Shown here: positions 20,885 through 33,989 of the stretch, piece by piece
How the letters are laid out: every line of letters begins with the position of its first letter
Numbering within the stretch: the first letter of the stretch is position 1
NCBI GenBank assembly: GCA_001692895.1
Contig: KV748178.1
Location: 248,001-312,000 of the forward strand
DNA length: 64,000 nt
Direction of reading: 5' to 3'
Source of the DNA: Cenococcum geophilum 1.58
Taxonomy: Eukaryota; Ascomycota; Dothideomycetes; Gloniales; Gloniaceae
Program-made: the position numbers and the translations under genes
The notes under the pieces: model-generated
What the model saw: only the letters and a program-made list of their open reading frames with translations
Told to the model about the DNA's origin: nothing
The model's database searches: none

Positions 20885-23800
20885 TATATTGTTTTGATAG
20901 AGGTATTATACTTAGCCTAACGCTCTACTACCTAAAACTCTACAACCACGTTATTTACTAAGCCACTACGCATTTAAAATTATAAAGCAGCATCTACTTT
21001 ATAGTTCTATTTACTAGTTTTATAAAATAAGACTTATTTTTAATGGTTATAGAAGCGTTTTTATAAAGCAAGCGCTAGTATATAGGAGGCTCGCTTAATT
21101 TTGATTTTCGCGGCACTTTTAAAAAGAGTAGTAGAATGCCGGGAGATTTGAAACGGAGCCTCTAAGCAGTGACGGGGAACCTAGCGCATTAGACTTATAT
21201 AATATTGCTAGCTACTAGGCTTTGTCATTCCCTACATAACCTACTACCAGACTTTACCAGCAAATTAGCATCTCCTGGTTTAGCTACATCACTTATTCAG
21301 TTTTTGCTTCTATCCCTTTCTATCTATTACTGGTTAAGGCAGATTAATCCTAGTACTTATTTACTCCCCACTGCTGCAATCTACTCTAGAGTAAAAGCAC
21401 CTTTAATTTATAAGGTGGATCGTCTCAACTTTATCACACTTCAATACTTTGTTTTAAAGCAATAACTACACCCAATCTCCTCTAATAGATATCTATTGCA
21501 ATTTTACCAGGCCTTGTTATGGTAAAGCTCTATTAGGTAGAGCAATAGGTAAAGTATAATAAGGGCCAACTCCCGCTAAGAACACCAACATTTCCTACTA
21601 GCTTAGATGGATTTGGGTGGCCATTATAGGATCTTTTATCGTCTATTAAGTTATCTTCCGCTTTATATACTATATCAGAACAGTTGCTTACCTTAGCAAT
21701 AAGACACAACGCTACTTCGCCGCTCCCAGCGTTATGTTTGGACGATTTAAAAAACACTTTCTAAATACACCCCTTTTTAGAACCCGCCATTATCGGAAGT
21801 TTAAGCTATTAACCGCTACTAACATTAGAACACTGCCCAGCCGTCTTTAAATAGCCTTTTTAGTTAGATACTTTAGCACCAATGTCGCATTTTACGTTAT
21901 TAGTATCAACTAGAGTGGAATATATAAGGAAGTTATAAGTAAATTCCATAATTATACTAGTATTCTCGCTATTATAAACATGCTTCCACTATTCCTTCTC
22001 ACTAAACAAAATAGCCTCTTTATTACGTTCTGTGGCATCTTATTTAACACCTTCAACCTCATCCATCGCTAGTTTAGACGAATTATTATACTTAAGGCTA
22101 TTGCTCACTTATTTATATTTATCGCTAGCAAGGTATATTCAAGTAAGGAAAACTAATATTGCGTATTCTAAAAACCGTTAGCAGCTAATTAAATATAGCT
22201 AGGTAAAGTTCTTTAGCAGCAACTATTAAACAGAGCGATATAATTATATAGGGAGTTATTATAAGTTACAACCACAAGTTAAAGGGTAAATAATTAACTG
22301 GCATTCTAGGGCACGGCCTCGTTTATTTTCATCCTATTACACTCTCTATCTACTATCCGCCACGCTTTCTATAAGACTTTCCTTCACTTCTATATTACAG
22401 CTATATCTCTCATAGTTACTACAGTATAGATTCACCTAAAGGGACTTTCGCAGCTCAGAATTATATATAGTATTATATCTCTATAGGTTTTCAAAGTAAG
22501 TAAGAATATCCTCTTAGCCAAACATTAATTAATTATAAAAACAGCGAGCCTGCCGTTTTATCCTAATTATTATATATAATGTCGGCAGCGGCGGCATAAA
22601 AGCCGACATTAAAGTCCTTCCAGGCGATGCTATACGCGTTACTATCCACATAGCTCGCCCATAGAAGTTCCGGCCCGGCTAACACGCCTATATCTATATA
22701 CTATCCGTTAGACTCTAGACTAACTATCCGTTCTTACTCGCCTAAAGCAACAAAGAGGAGGACCTTAGTAAAGAGAAAGGGCTAGCCGTAAACCGCCAGG
22801 ACATTTTAAAAATACGCAAAATAAGTGTCTCTATAATTATCCACCGTCGCACTAGTTTCACCAAGAGACTATTTAAGAAGGCTAATATCTCACCAGCTGA
22901 TAAATTTACTACCTCTACATTAATTAAAGGGCTATACGCTAGCGCCGCCTGCGTAAGTATGTGCGGCACTAGCGGACTCGCTAACAATATACGGCGCGCT
23001 ATGCGGATAAGAGAAACGGTATAGAACGTCGATTTCTATAAGAAGAGCTTCTTATAATAGACTTACAAGAGAGCTAGCAGAAAGGAGGTCACTAGGCAAT
23101 AGCCTTACCTTATGCTTGCTTATACGGACATGACTTTAAAGCACAATAGTCGCATTTGTATATAATATCCCGCTTAATATCGGCGATAATCACTAATATA
23201 TATTCGTTAGCGTCTTAGGTCTTTATAAACCGCTTAGAATCCACCTTTACGAAACCCAAAAGCTAATCCAGCATCCTTAGCAACTGGACGGCTAATACCT
23301 CGTTTAAAATATTGGGTAATCTCGCTATATAGTAGATATTTTATAGAATATTATCTATTTATGCTCGTCCCACAGCTACCCTCTATCCATTATACAGGTT
23401 TCTATAGCTATTAGTGTATAGATAACCAATTAAAGCAAACGGCTATAATCTTCTCTTAGCTTCTTTAGTCTCTTAACCTCGCCCTCACCGTCATCCCTAC
23501 CCCGCTACCCTATGAAAGTATACCCCTTATAAAGTTATTAGTAACTCACAAGATCAGAATAAGGATGAAATCCCTATAACGGTGGTATACACTATCATGC
23601 TCCCCCTTTAGGCAATGACTAGGTTTATAATTAGAAGGTAGCTATTTTAAGGCGTAAGCTTTATAGTATGGGAATTAAACGAGCGACTTAATTCTAAATC
23701 TATGGGACACTATTACTTCTTATTCTAGAACTTCGAGCTACTGCGCATTAGGAAACTCTTAAAGCCGTAGGCCGCGCTCTAAGAGTATAGGCTAGTTAGG

Positions 23801-23989
23801 AGAGAACCTAGCGATATTACACTATCACTAAAGAGACCTTAATTCGACTCGTTTACGGTTTTAGGTGCTATTGGATAGATATTCTAAAGGACAAGAAATA
23901 TATAGCCAAATTTGTGCAATAGTGTATAGAATGTATAGGAGATATATATACCGGCCGCTTTAGTATTCTTTAGCTAGTTACGTCTAAGA

Positions 23990-24340
23990 CCTAGACCTAA
24001 ACTTGCTAATAAGTAAGTAAGTAAGCAAAACACCCCTCTGCTTACTTAATTGCCCGATTTAGAGGCCCTCCGCTTACTTACTTACTTATTAGCCTTAAAA
24101 TCATATCTACTTACTTACTTACTTGTTAATTACTTACTAAGACAGTATAGAATCTAAAGTTGTATAGAAAATCCGCTATAGCTTCGCCTAGCAGCAGTAT
24201 ATTACCCACTAAGCTCCTTTACTATTAATTAATTGTAGTATAAGCTCGTTCGCGTGGCTTAGAGGCAGTTTATAAGGCAGATACGGTAAAGGCAGCGCGT
24301 ATATTGCGATCTTAGCGTAGTGTAGAGGATCGAAGAAGTA
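23990..24340. repeat. Dispersed repeat with GTAA runs, copy 1
   Basis: Matches 54915-55235 in the same orientation. The first part (24008-24095) is itself a hairpin whose arms are TAAGTAAGTAAG runs around CTTAATTGCCC. A related hairpin lies at 24495-24655. The rest reads AGACAGTATAGAATCTAAAG then GGCTTCGCCTAG in both copies. Confidence 0.8.
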
Positions 24341-24494
24341 AGCTATGTGAGACTTTGGGCTAGCGCAGAAAAACGTTTTTAAATAGGCTTAGCGGTTACC
24401 TAAAAGGACTTATTTACACTATTTACATTACCTTAACCATTAGAAATTAACTCTAAAAACACTAAAGGTCTATTACCAACCACTACTACTACTA

Positions 24495-24655
24495 AATTAA
24501 TTATATAAGTAATAAATAAGCAAGTAAGCAAGCAAGCCCTTCCTTTACTTACTTGATTGCCCAAAATAAGGCCTCTTACTTAATTACTTACTTACTGCTA
24601 AGATAAGTAAGCAAGCAAGCAAGCAGGGTTTTACTTACTTATTAGTAAGTCTACC
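24495..24655. repeat. GTAA/GCAA-run hairpins, second cluster
   Basis: Two or three TAAGTAAG/CAAGCAAG runs in alternating orientation around CTTGATTGCCC, as in the hairpin at 24008. It is less complete than the copies at 24.0 and 54.9 kb. Confidence 0.65.
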
Positions 24656-27348
24656 TAGACCACAAATCTTAAGGATCTCTGCCTTAAGAATGGTGGTTGC
24701 TATTTCGGGGAATCGGTGGATATAAGGACATTTGCAAACAGTGTTACCAAAATGGCGAAGAAACGTCGCTTGACGCTTGCGAGAAATATAGATAAATTTC
24801 CGAGTTAGCAAAGCGCTCCCTACGGCGTCTACCACTACTAGTAACGAAAGCGCTATTTAGTAAAGTTAGACCAATATCAATATTGACGAAAGGCAGAATG
24901 AGGCTCTAAAGGATAGGGTTATACTCAAAACCAGAAAGCCGCAAGGGTCGCCACTACCGCCAGTGCCTAAGGGCGATGTTATATACAATACTTTAGGACC
25001 GTTAACGGAGCTTAATAACCTAAACAGTAATATTAGTATTAGTGGAAACCAGAACGAAGGATAGCTATATTTACTTAACACTGAAGACGACGATAAATTA
25101 TAAATAGGAAATAAATATAAAATAGCATTAAAATAAAAGACCGTAGAGCATAAAGGCAGATAGCCAACCTAGTAATAACAATTAGATTATCTAAAAAAAA
25201 AGAGCCGCCTAGTCCTTAGCTATCCCTAAGATAATGTAGAATTTTAATACTAAAACATTATAATAGTCGCCTAGAACCTAACGAACCTTCACTAGTTGTA
25301 GATATCTAATCTTAATAAATCAGCACAATATAAATATATAGCGATCTCACGCGGGAGCGAGATCGATGGTAAGCGAGTAAAGTAGCCCGCAATATCCTGC
25401 GTCTCCCAGGTAAATATCCTCTTCATATTGAAACTAAATGTTTCTCCAGACCGACCGCCAATAACCCCAAACATTGCCACTCCGTTATACCAAGACAGTG
25501 TCCCTATGGACATTACATCGCCCTAGCCAATAGGTAGAAAGGTTAGCACTAAACAATGCCTATATAATAGCTGCGCCTCAAAGTATTTAGGCGACGTCTA
25601 ATAGGATGGCGCCGTCCATCTTATATCTAATTGCTCAGACTACCTATGCCAGGTTTTAGCCTCCGTAGGCCTAGTTGATTTTAGCTAAGCCATAAAGAGG
25701 GTCAGCACTACTTAGCCTACTCTATTGTCCTCTAAATTACGCAACTCTAAAGCGTCTCGCTTAGCTTCTAGAGCAGCAAGCAATCCGCGGAATTATAACC
25801 CTTCTAACTTAATTAAGTCAGAAGCTCTATCCCCCTCTAATAGGACAGTATAAGGTATTAGTTCGTAGATAGGAGACCTTAAGGCTATTAGGGAAGAGGG
25901 GGGTCCTAGCGGCAAACTTTTTCTATCCGCAGCGATTTGTTCCTATACAGCCGCGCTAGCAAAGCTACTAGCTAAGGTAACTTTGCAATCTCTACATATC
26001 TTTATATTCCTTAAACCTTACTTATAAGGTTCCTAATTTAAGGGGCTTAAGGGAGGAAATATTTCAATAGTTGCAAAGGTGCTGCATCTAGGCTGTTAGC
26101 GATAATACTAGGTTAAAGTAAAGATATATATAGGCTAGCACCCTATAAAACCTCCCACGCCATTATTCTTAAGATGGAAAATCATTTTAGGGTAGAACTT
26201 TTGGACTATTAGGATTAAGATATATTAGCAGAGAACTATCTATCTTTAGAGCATAAGAGTATGGCTAGAGGAGCCTTACCATTAAATATTTATCCGCAAG
26301 TTTCCGTATAATAGTATACCGCCTATACCCTCATCGTTGTAGTTTCTTCTTCTCCTATAGCCGTCTGGAATACCGCAAACCTAGTTGTTTATAATTCTTT
26401 TACACCTTTGCTCTATACACTGAGTAAGGCCGCTTTAATAGCTATGACTTACGGTTTAAGGTGGCTCTTTAGGGTTTTTAGGATATTGGAGTCGTTTTCA
26501 ACTATTCCTGCACTCTACTATTCAACACCCTATATAAGTCGCAAGGCCGCCTAGATCTCCGCGACATAGGTATTGTTACCTACCTATATTTACCCAGCCA
26601 CCAATCCCTAACTAGGGGAGTTGTACTTTCACTACCTAAGCCCCAAGCGATAGAGTTATTATCGAGGTTATGGCACTAGTTTAGAGGGAGATTTTTATAA
26701 GGAACGTAAAATGTTGTATTACTATTCTCCTAGGCGTTAACCTTATGCGCGCGGAGCCTTTCATTTACTTAAGCCTTAATGGCGGCTAAGGCATTAACGT
26801 CCTTCGGGTTAACGAAGTCTTCTTAGGATAACATTTAAAAGTTAGGAAAACGGTAATAGTTAATATGCCATAGAATGAAGTAAGAGTATAAGGAGGAGCG
26901 GCGCATTAGCGACGACTTCCCATTATAGTAGACGGAAAAAGCCGCATCACCAAAAATTCCTCTTAAGCACTACCTAATAGGGTTCCACCTCTAATTGAAT
27001 ACGATGTTTTAAATTGGCCATTTATACTCAATAATCAATATTCTGATATTAGGCACTTATTTGGGTTAGTCGCAATGTAACTTTTTAGTTATATGTATGC
27101 CTCAGCTCCAATCAGGAACACGATCTACTGCTAAATACCCCTGTCTTGCTCTATACGAAGGACAAAGCCTAAAAACTCTTCTTTATTATTATTTATACCC
27201 GCCTAAGAATCAAAACCTTACATAATCTTCAACAGGCTATTCTTTTTTAATCAATATCTACCTTCTGGTAATATTGCGGCTTTCTATATCTTATTTTTCT
27301 TACTACCCATTCCATAATAACCCAGATCGCGGGTCGATCGCTATTATT
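24656..27348. other. RIP-mutated DNA with scattered short open frames
   Basis: Minus-strand frames at 24635-24835, 24866-25081 and 25292-25513 (60-73 codons) are less decayed than their surroundings; one reads GRSGETFSFNMKRIFTWETQ. On the plus strand 24890-25080 reads RVILKTRKPQGSPLPPVPKG. None matches a family I recognise. No clear repeat copies of this part were seen elsewhere in the window. Confidence 0.35.
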
Positions 27349-29650
27349 ATGGAAATATACGGCACTTCCGGAGAATAGATAGGAAAGCTAAACGAAGAGA
27401 AGGAAGAGAATCCCGCTATTCTTCGAACTTACAACTTCGTCAACAGTGCTCCAAACTCGCCATACTTAGTAAAGGAGACCCCTACGCCAGAAGAGGATGC
27501 GTCAGCTTAGTATGCTGCGCTTACAAGTTTAAGAATTGAAGGTCCATTACTCTTCAAATTTGGAAAATCTTATCACGCACACATCCGGTTAAAAGGCGCA
27601 ACGGGGCTTAGCGGTATCCATTTTCAGGTATTCGCAAGTTAGTTTAGGACCTAGATGGTTAAGTATAGGTCCAATAACCGTATATACCTCAACGGTATCC
27701 TACTAGAGAAGGGCAAGCAGAGGGCTATAATCCTATTCAAACCCAATTACGTCTAATATAGGGCTATCTCATTACGAATTCGCATTCCCTACGAAACAGT
27801 CAAGATCCCAAGCAGTCTATTCCCTTCTCTATATACTTAACGGGCTGGTCTTGGACATGGAATTAATAATACTATATCTAAGGCTTCCGAAAGCACCATT
27901 ACCTTAGCCGCTACAACCGCTTAGTTTAAGCAACCGATTACTACACGGTCGGATTTTATACTTCTTAAGCAGCTACCTATTATAAGTGAGAAGAACGCTT
28001 ACCGCGCAATACGTGCAAAGACTAGTCAGCAGTATATTGTAGTTCTTTATCTTACGGACCAGGACTCTACTTTCGTACCGGATATACTTAGAAAATTCCT
28101 CCCATTAGTATCTGTTCGTACCCTTTAGGTAACTACTAAACCTATTTTCTTAACTAACTAACTTAAAGGACCGGCACATATGCGCTCTAATAGATACGGA
28201 GATAGAACTTAATCGAGAGGACACCAAACTTATCTTCTTATACTTTAGCGATAAAACTTTAAGGGATATACATCTTACTCTTTATTAAGCCTACACCATC
28301 CTATTCTAATTATTATGCGCGCTCTCTAAATATTATATTAAAGGCATTTACTATAGGAATATAAAATCTCATTTAATAATCCTACGGCAACTAAGCTATA
28401 ACAAGGCCGTACTCTCTGGCTTTTCTTATAGCTTAGGCAGCGCCCCCAGTGACGAAGGGAGGGACGTCCGCAGCGTTGTGCGAATTATCAAGAACTGTCT
28501 AACTGGTACCGAAACGGTATTACCTAATTCTTCCTCTAATCTAGACAATTTCCCCAAGCCCATGGACCCATTTCTTTATTCAATCATTAGCCGTGCCCGC
28601 TTAAGTACAATATGCCAATTTCCAGCATTCTTAGATCTTTAGGCGGAAATTTTACAGTTTACTGGGGGGCAGATAGGATTATAATTTAACTACATACTAG
28701 CGCCCAAACTTTTTACGCTCTCTATACGCGACGGTGATAGAGGTCTCCAAGTAGAGACTAAAGGGCTATATTAAATACTCCGGATCTACTTATAAGTTAG
28801 AGGTCGTCCTATTAATATACCCCTTTAGCGGGCTAAGAAGACCTTCTGTGGCATAGACGGATATTACTCAGTAAAACTCGCTCAAAAATCATTTCACTAT
28901 TTTAGACTTTATAAAGTCTACTAAAAGATTAAAAGCAAATCCAAGGAGGCGGCCATGCTCCAGTGCATACCTAGTTCGATCTAGATCAAAATTTCCTTTA
29001 AAATTTCCTACTATATCCCTATATATATGGCAAATATTACCTAGCTACTAGCCCTCTTAGATAGTTTGCCTTTTGAAATTTGCCCTTATAGTCTGCAGGA
29101 AGTCCGAGGAGTTACACTATATTAAGGTAAATATATTAATTGGAGCAGCTTCTACGGCCTTATATAACAATTTGGGTAGAAGGTATCTACTCCATCTAAG
29201 GAGAAGAATACTAGTAACCTAGGCGAGCGCTTCACTGGGAATAATACCCAAAAATATATTCTTCTATCTACAGGTCTTCTATTATGCAGCGTTCTTCTTC
29301 TCTAATAACTTAACTCGTATACAAAGTGGGATGCTTGGAATAATGCATAGCTGCTACTTTTTAAAACACATCGACGGTATAAGGACTTTAGCCTCTCCGA
29401 GTTAAAAAATACGATTGAAGAATTTAAGTCCTTCACCTTGGAAGGAAAGAAACTCGGTTCGTTTGCATACTTCTATACTTAAGACTCTACTATAAAGTAT
29501 AGAAGCGATACCTCTATTAATTCTATTTAGATATCAACTTCGTTTGCTAGAGGAGAGGAGTTAGGGGAAGACTACTTTATATGGCGAAGAGCAAAGCGTT
29601 AGCGCCTCTATTAAGAGGCTGTATCTCTTTTATAGGTGCAGGGTAGAGCG
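27349..29650 (+). pseudogene. FHA-domain protein with a kinase-like domain, decayed
   Basis: The frame from the ATG at 27349 runs to beyond 28200 with only TAA/TAG interruptions. An FHA phosphopeptide-binding domain is seen at about 27540-27800 (LLFKFGKSYHAHIRLKG, SGIHFQVF, then NNRIYLNG; compare the Ser/His/Asn pattern of FHA domains). A protein-kinase-like region follows: a weak N-lobe near 27960-28130, then, after a frame change near 28260, YTILF.LLCALSKYYIKGIY with YRNIKSHLIILRQLSY in the place of the HRD loop, SGFSYSLG in the place of DFG, and GRDVRSVVRIIKNCLTG. The catalytic Asp positions are not Asp here. That could be RIP (GAC to AAC) or a true pseudokinase. The tail to about 29650 keeps long readable stretches (LSELKNTIEEFKSFTLEGKK). 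At least ten stops make it a pseudogene. Confidence 0.65.
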
Positions 29651-32600
29651 TCGCAAACTTCTCGCTATAAGGAATAAATTGTAAGACATATTTCCTTCCT
29701 TATATATATAAACGAAATTAAACTGCTCTACATCTGCTTAAAATCGTAGTTAGACTTATAAACAGTACTATACAGAACGCAAAAGATACTACTCCTAAGT
29801 AGAATTTAGCGGTATCCCCTATTTCCAATCTAATATAAGGCCGAGCTAAGTAAGTGGCGAAGTATACAGAATATGCAATATAGAAAGGGAAAGCGTAAAT
29901 TGCTCTAAATATAATATAAGATGTTCAGACTAATACCAGTACATATGATTTCCCAAAGAGGTTGTATACTCGCAGCCGATAATAAGGCGTTACTGGGCGT
30001 GCTGAAAAAAGTGCCTTAAATTAGACAGAAATTCTAGACGTACTAGGCGAAAATAGCACCTGCTTATTCATTAACAAAGTCCTTAAGGTACCCGTACCAG
30101 TCTCTGTAAAACTAGCAGTTATAAAGGGTTAAAAGCTTTTAGCCCTATTTAACACTCAGATTATAGGAAGCCTTTTACTAGACTAGCTAAATTAGGAACT
30201 TCTAAGGTTAATAATAGCTAACCAAGTCAAACTTAATGAAACGGCACTTAATATTATCAGCAGAGTTATATATAAAAGGTTAAATCAGCTCAACCATCTA
30301 GCGCTCCTAGAGATAGCCTTTAATTTTCATTAGCATTATCCTAGGTCTAAATCAGATCAGTATATAGATTTAAGTTAGGCTGTAAACGGTATAGAATGCA
30401 CAAAGGCAGGCCTAAATCCGACTTACTAGACGGTATAAATACGAGAAGACGCCAGTTCCAGCCTTACTATAGGTAGTAAAAGATCGGTAAAGGGCAGTGC
30501 TTTTATCCATATTCAGTATTAATTAACGATTATTAAATATTAAATATTGACGATTTTTAGAGTTAAGGTAGTAAAAATAGGGTATAGGTGCCTTAGTAGA
30601 TGACTCCGGCCCCTAAGCAATACGTATATATTTTAAATTTGTTAGGTAAACCTATATAAAGTCGAAATATATAAATTATTAGCGACTTAGTCAATTAAGG
30701 CATGAGTATAGCAAGAGGGTCGCGCAAGCCTATATAATTGGATTGTCTATAAACGAGGATCTAAAGCTAGAAAAAGAAAAGGGGAAGAATGGAAGCACCG
30801 CTCGAAGTTATATACAATTCTCCTATTACGTAACGGCAATCTGCGGCAATCTAACGGCAATGTACTAGTACTGTAATATAAATGTAATTTTATAGAATAT
30901 CGCATACTATATTATCTAGGTGTATAGTAACCGGTCTTATAGGACTATATTTTACTTAAAAGCATAAATATTAAACGTATAGCGTGCTTAAAGAGTTAGT
31001 TGCTTAGTAATATTACGGCTAGGGGGGGCTTATAGTGATAAGCATAGCAGAAGAAGCTTTTAATGTCTTGGTAAATCAAGGAGAGCTTTAGGAGCTACTA
31101 CTAACTATGCCAAGCTAAGGATCGTAAAGTTAACAATAGTGGTAAGAGTAGAGGTAAGAGGGCAGCTATATTCTAGAGCTCTATTAAGGCCTAGAGCAGT
31201 ACAGAGCTTAACTATAACTATCCCTTGCATTAATAGTGTACTTAAAGAGGTGGCCTATACACGCGATTAAAGAACATTAACTTGCCTACGTTAATAGGCT
31301 TCCACGAACCAAATTTAGGTGTAGATTACGTCGCATACCCCTCTATAAGATGGAGCCGTGTTAGCAAGAGTAGATCGACTCAATACTAAAGAATAAAGCT
31401 CTATATGTAATTACGGAGCATAGCTCTAAGTATACATCTATTATTCACACGCTTGCGAAGAAGAGGATTAATTAATCTAATTAGTAGGTATGGGCTTAAA
31501 GGTATTAATTAAGAATGGGTATATTCGCAAGGCCATTTACAGGGGATTGCCCTACCTTAACTAAACGTAATACCTATAGACCTGTGCGTAAGCATATCGC
31601 TATAGTATCTATTTACAAAGCCCAAAATATGCAACTAAAGAAAAAGGTATAGGTGGGAGGGAAAGCAAGTAAGCAAGGCTTAATTTTGTAAATGTTAATA
31701 ATGTTAGTATTACTAAGATGCAGGGGTGCTGCTACAGTGCTCGCTTAGCTATATAGATATATCCATTTTATCAATATAAGGGATACTACTAAGCCAAGAC
31801 TTTATATATAAGTAATTTAGATTTAATATTCAGTAAGCTTTTAATACCAAATTCGGCTTCAATATCAATTCCAATACGGCCTTATATTGATATTAAATAC
31901 TAATAAAAGGCCTAAATCCCGGCGACTATGTCCTCCCTATATACGTCCTTATACGAAACCCCATCTTTATCCCAATCCTCTTCCATATTATACCTTATAT
32001 TGCGATTTCTATTATTCTATATCTTACGCTCTATCTGCTATAGGATTTTTTTTCCACTATTTATCTTCTTAACTATACCCGAGAATATAAGAACCTTATA
32101 ATACCTTCTATTATAAATAAAATCCCTAAAGACGGTTTTTTAGCCGTGGTATTAGTAACGGGCTAAAGTATAGCAAACAGCCACTATATTAAGAATCTGT
32201 AAAGCTATCAGGTTATATAAAAAAAAAATTATTCCTTAGCTTTTACCTCGATTTTCTTAAGTTTGTAACCATTATAGTAGGCAAATAAAGTCTAGTCCAT
32301 ATCCTGAGCGCGGATATAGGCATGTCCATCTCCCCAAAACCAGGGGTCCTTTTAAGCCATCTCTATAGCGATACTAAGATCAGTTGTTTTTATAAGGTTA
32401 CTTAGATATAAAGATAATTACAGGTAGATAGTAGTGAGGAAAGTTTAGGTTAATAAGAGGATAGGAGTAGGTCTTTATATAGAAATGGAAAAGACATCTT
32501 AATCTATAGCCTACAGCACAACCTCCTTACCGATAAATATTAAGGTAAGTAATAGTCGACTCTCGTATATCGCCTAAACCTCTCAGACTGAGGCATGTTA

Positions 32601-32869
32601 GATATTTATTTCCTTTAGACTTTGTTATCAATATATTACGTAGGTCCTACCTGACCAGAAATCTACTTATTAGAGGCATTGCGGATAAGATCTAGGGCTG
32701 CTGTAATGCTGAAGTTTATAATAGTGGGTTATAAGTTATGTGATTTATATTAAGATAAAAGAGTAGTTGGGTACCCTCCGCTCGCGTCATTTTTATACAA
32801 CCCTACTAAATATATAGAGCCTAACGAGAACCTGCCTAAACAAAGCTTAGAAAAAAAGTAGGGCTTAGA
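29651..32869. other. RIP-mutated DNA, no gene assigned
   Basis: Contains the second arm of the inverted repeat with 17750-18100 (30030-30360), reading LNETALNIISRVIYKRLNQL on the plus strand. A 61-codon frame at 31887-32072 is proline/tyrosine-rich and probably chance. Near 31600 a read-through gives IVSIYKAQNMQLKKKV, faintly like the last motif of PIF1-type helicases, too little to call. Confidence 0.4.
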
Positions 32870-32879
32870 AAGAAAGTGG

Positions 32880-33420
32880 ACTAAAGCTAAAGATGCCTTA
32901 ATTATTAAGCATTAGGTAAACCTTATAAAATGGGATGAAATAGCAAAGGAAATACCAGGAAGAATACCGGAAAGAACCCCAATAGGTTGCCGTTTACGAT
33001 ACTAAAACTACCTTAAAAAGAACATTTCCTAGGATTTTGAGAAGATAAATAAGTTAGCTAGGATATACGAGCGGTAAGCATGACCTTAACCATCTTCCCT
33101 ACCTCTAATATTTTAAAAATAATGATAATAAACTAATAATGCCTTTAAGGTTAAGGGCTGAAACGTAGTAGAAGGTCGCTACGTAAATGCAAATGCCCTC
33201 TAAAGCCGTGGAGTCTATAGTTTTGCAACTAGGACAGCACCAATTAAGTATATATACTAAAGCTCCGTCTGGTTCTATCCTCCTTTACTTCTATAGATAT
33301 AATAGTTTTTCTAAACCACTACTAATATCGCTGTGCTATATATGCTATTATAAATTAAAGGCCTATAACGTAATAACGTCCAATCTCCTAATAGAGCATC
33401 GCACCGTCGCTTAGTAGGGA
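32880..33420 (+). pseudogene. Myb/SANT gene, RIP-mutated copy 2
   Basis: Aligns with the gene at 10426-11091 including the intron (donor GTAAGC near 33075) and the exon 2 motif PSKAVESIVLQLGQHQ (PWRAVEPMAWQLGQQE in copy 1). Trp codons have become TAG (for example W of EMW), Gln codons TAA, and many Arg/Gly/Ala codons are changed by G to A. A small insertion duplicates GGAAGAATACC in exon 1. Confidence 0.85.
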
Positions 33421-33989
33421 GACCCCCTCGAATTTCACCAACTCCTAGCGCCCTAAGGAAGAGACTCTAGAGCAGGGGTGGAAATTTATATTAGCGGCCT
33501 CTTTCAATGAGCAGCATATCACGGATTCGAAGTCAACGTATACCGGTCAGCCGAGATATATATAGTAGATGGCCAGTGCCAGAAGTTTGTTATACGGGTT
33601 ATTGGAGATTATAATATTTTGCGGTTGACCTTAATGCGTTAAATAATATAAGAAGTTTAGTTTATAAACCTAAAGTCTGCATTAAATCGGAAAACAATTC
33701 TTAGTATAGAATATCTGTGAGCTTCTAGTCCATCCTCATTCCCATATTATCCCAGAAAGCACGCCATTATTCAGATCCTTTAGGTAAACGCGATTAAGAT
33801 ATAACATTTATAAGAACCCTTATAAATATAATAATACACTCTAGGCTTAGTTCCGGTGTAAGCTTCTAGCTAAAGCGGTAGAATTCGGTCTTAAATTAAT
33901 ACGCTTATTACTTCGGATTAACACGAGCGCAACTGGGTAACTCCAACGAGCGGCTCCAAGGGAGGATAAAAAGAGACAGATTTAAGCCA

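Larger units (their letters stand above)
20307..21133. repeat. 827-bp palindromic (foldback) element
   Basis: The left arm (20307-20547) is the reverse complement of the right arm (20892-21133), with ends TACTCTTTT.AAAAGTGC and complement. It has arms of about 240 bp with scattered transitions, and a centre that is two smaller hairpins around a 77-bp spacer. It interrupts repeat E between the parts equivalent to about 52,850 and 52,880 of the uninterrupted copy. No coding capacity. The form suggests a foldback or MITE-type DNA transposon. Confidence 0.85.
20000..23660 (-). repeat. Repeat E, piece 2 (minus orientation), interrupted by a palindrome
   Basis: Read on the minus strand this follows the same order as 49740-53110: first part (23.66-22.7 kb), middle (22.6-21.14 kb), then, after an 827-bp insertion, the tail (20.28-20.0 kb) with GCGGCCGC. 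Compared with piece 1, the segment equivalent to about 19265-19706 is missing, a deletion of about 440 bp. A 74-codon frame (21533-21757, minus) and an 86-codon frame (21205-21465, plus) survive but match no family I know. Pieces 1 and 2 face each other, so 18.55-23.66 kb is a large imperfect inverted repeat. Confidence 0.7.

Noticed and set aside
31560..31660. Possible last motif of a PIF1/Helitron-type helicase (IVSIYKAQNMQL)
   Set aside because: One short motif with no upstream helicase motifs in the right order.
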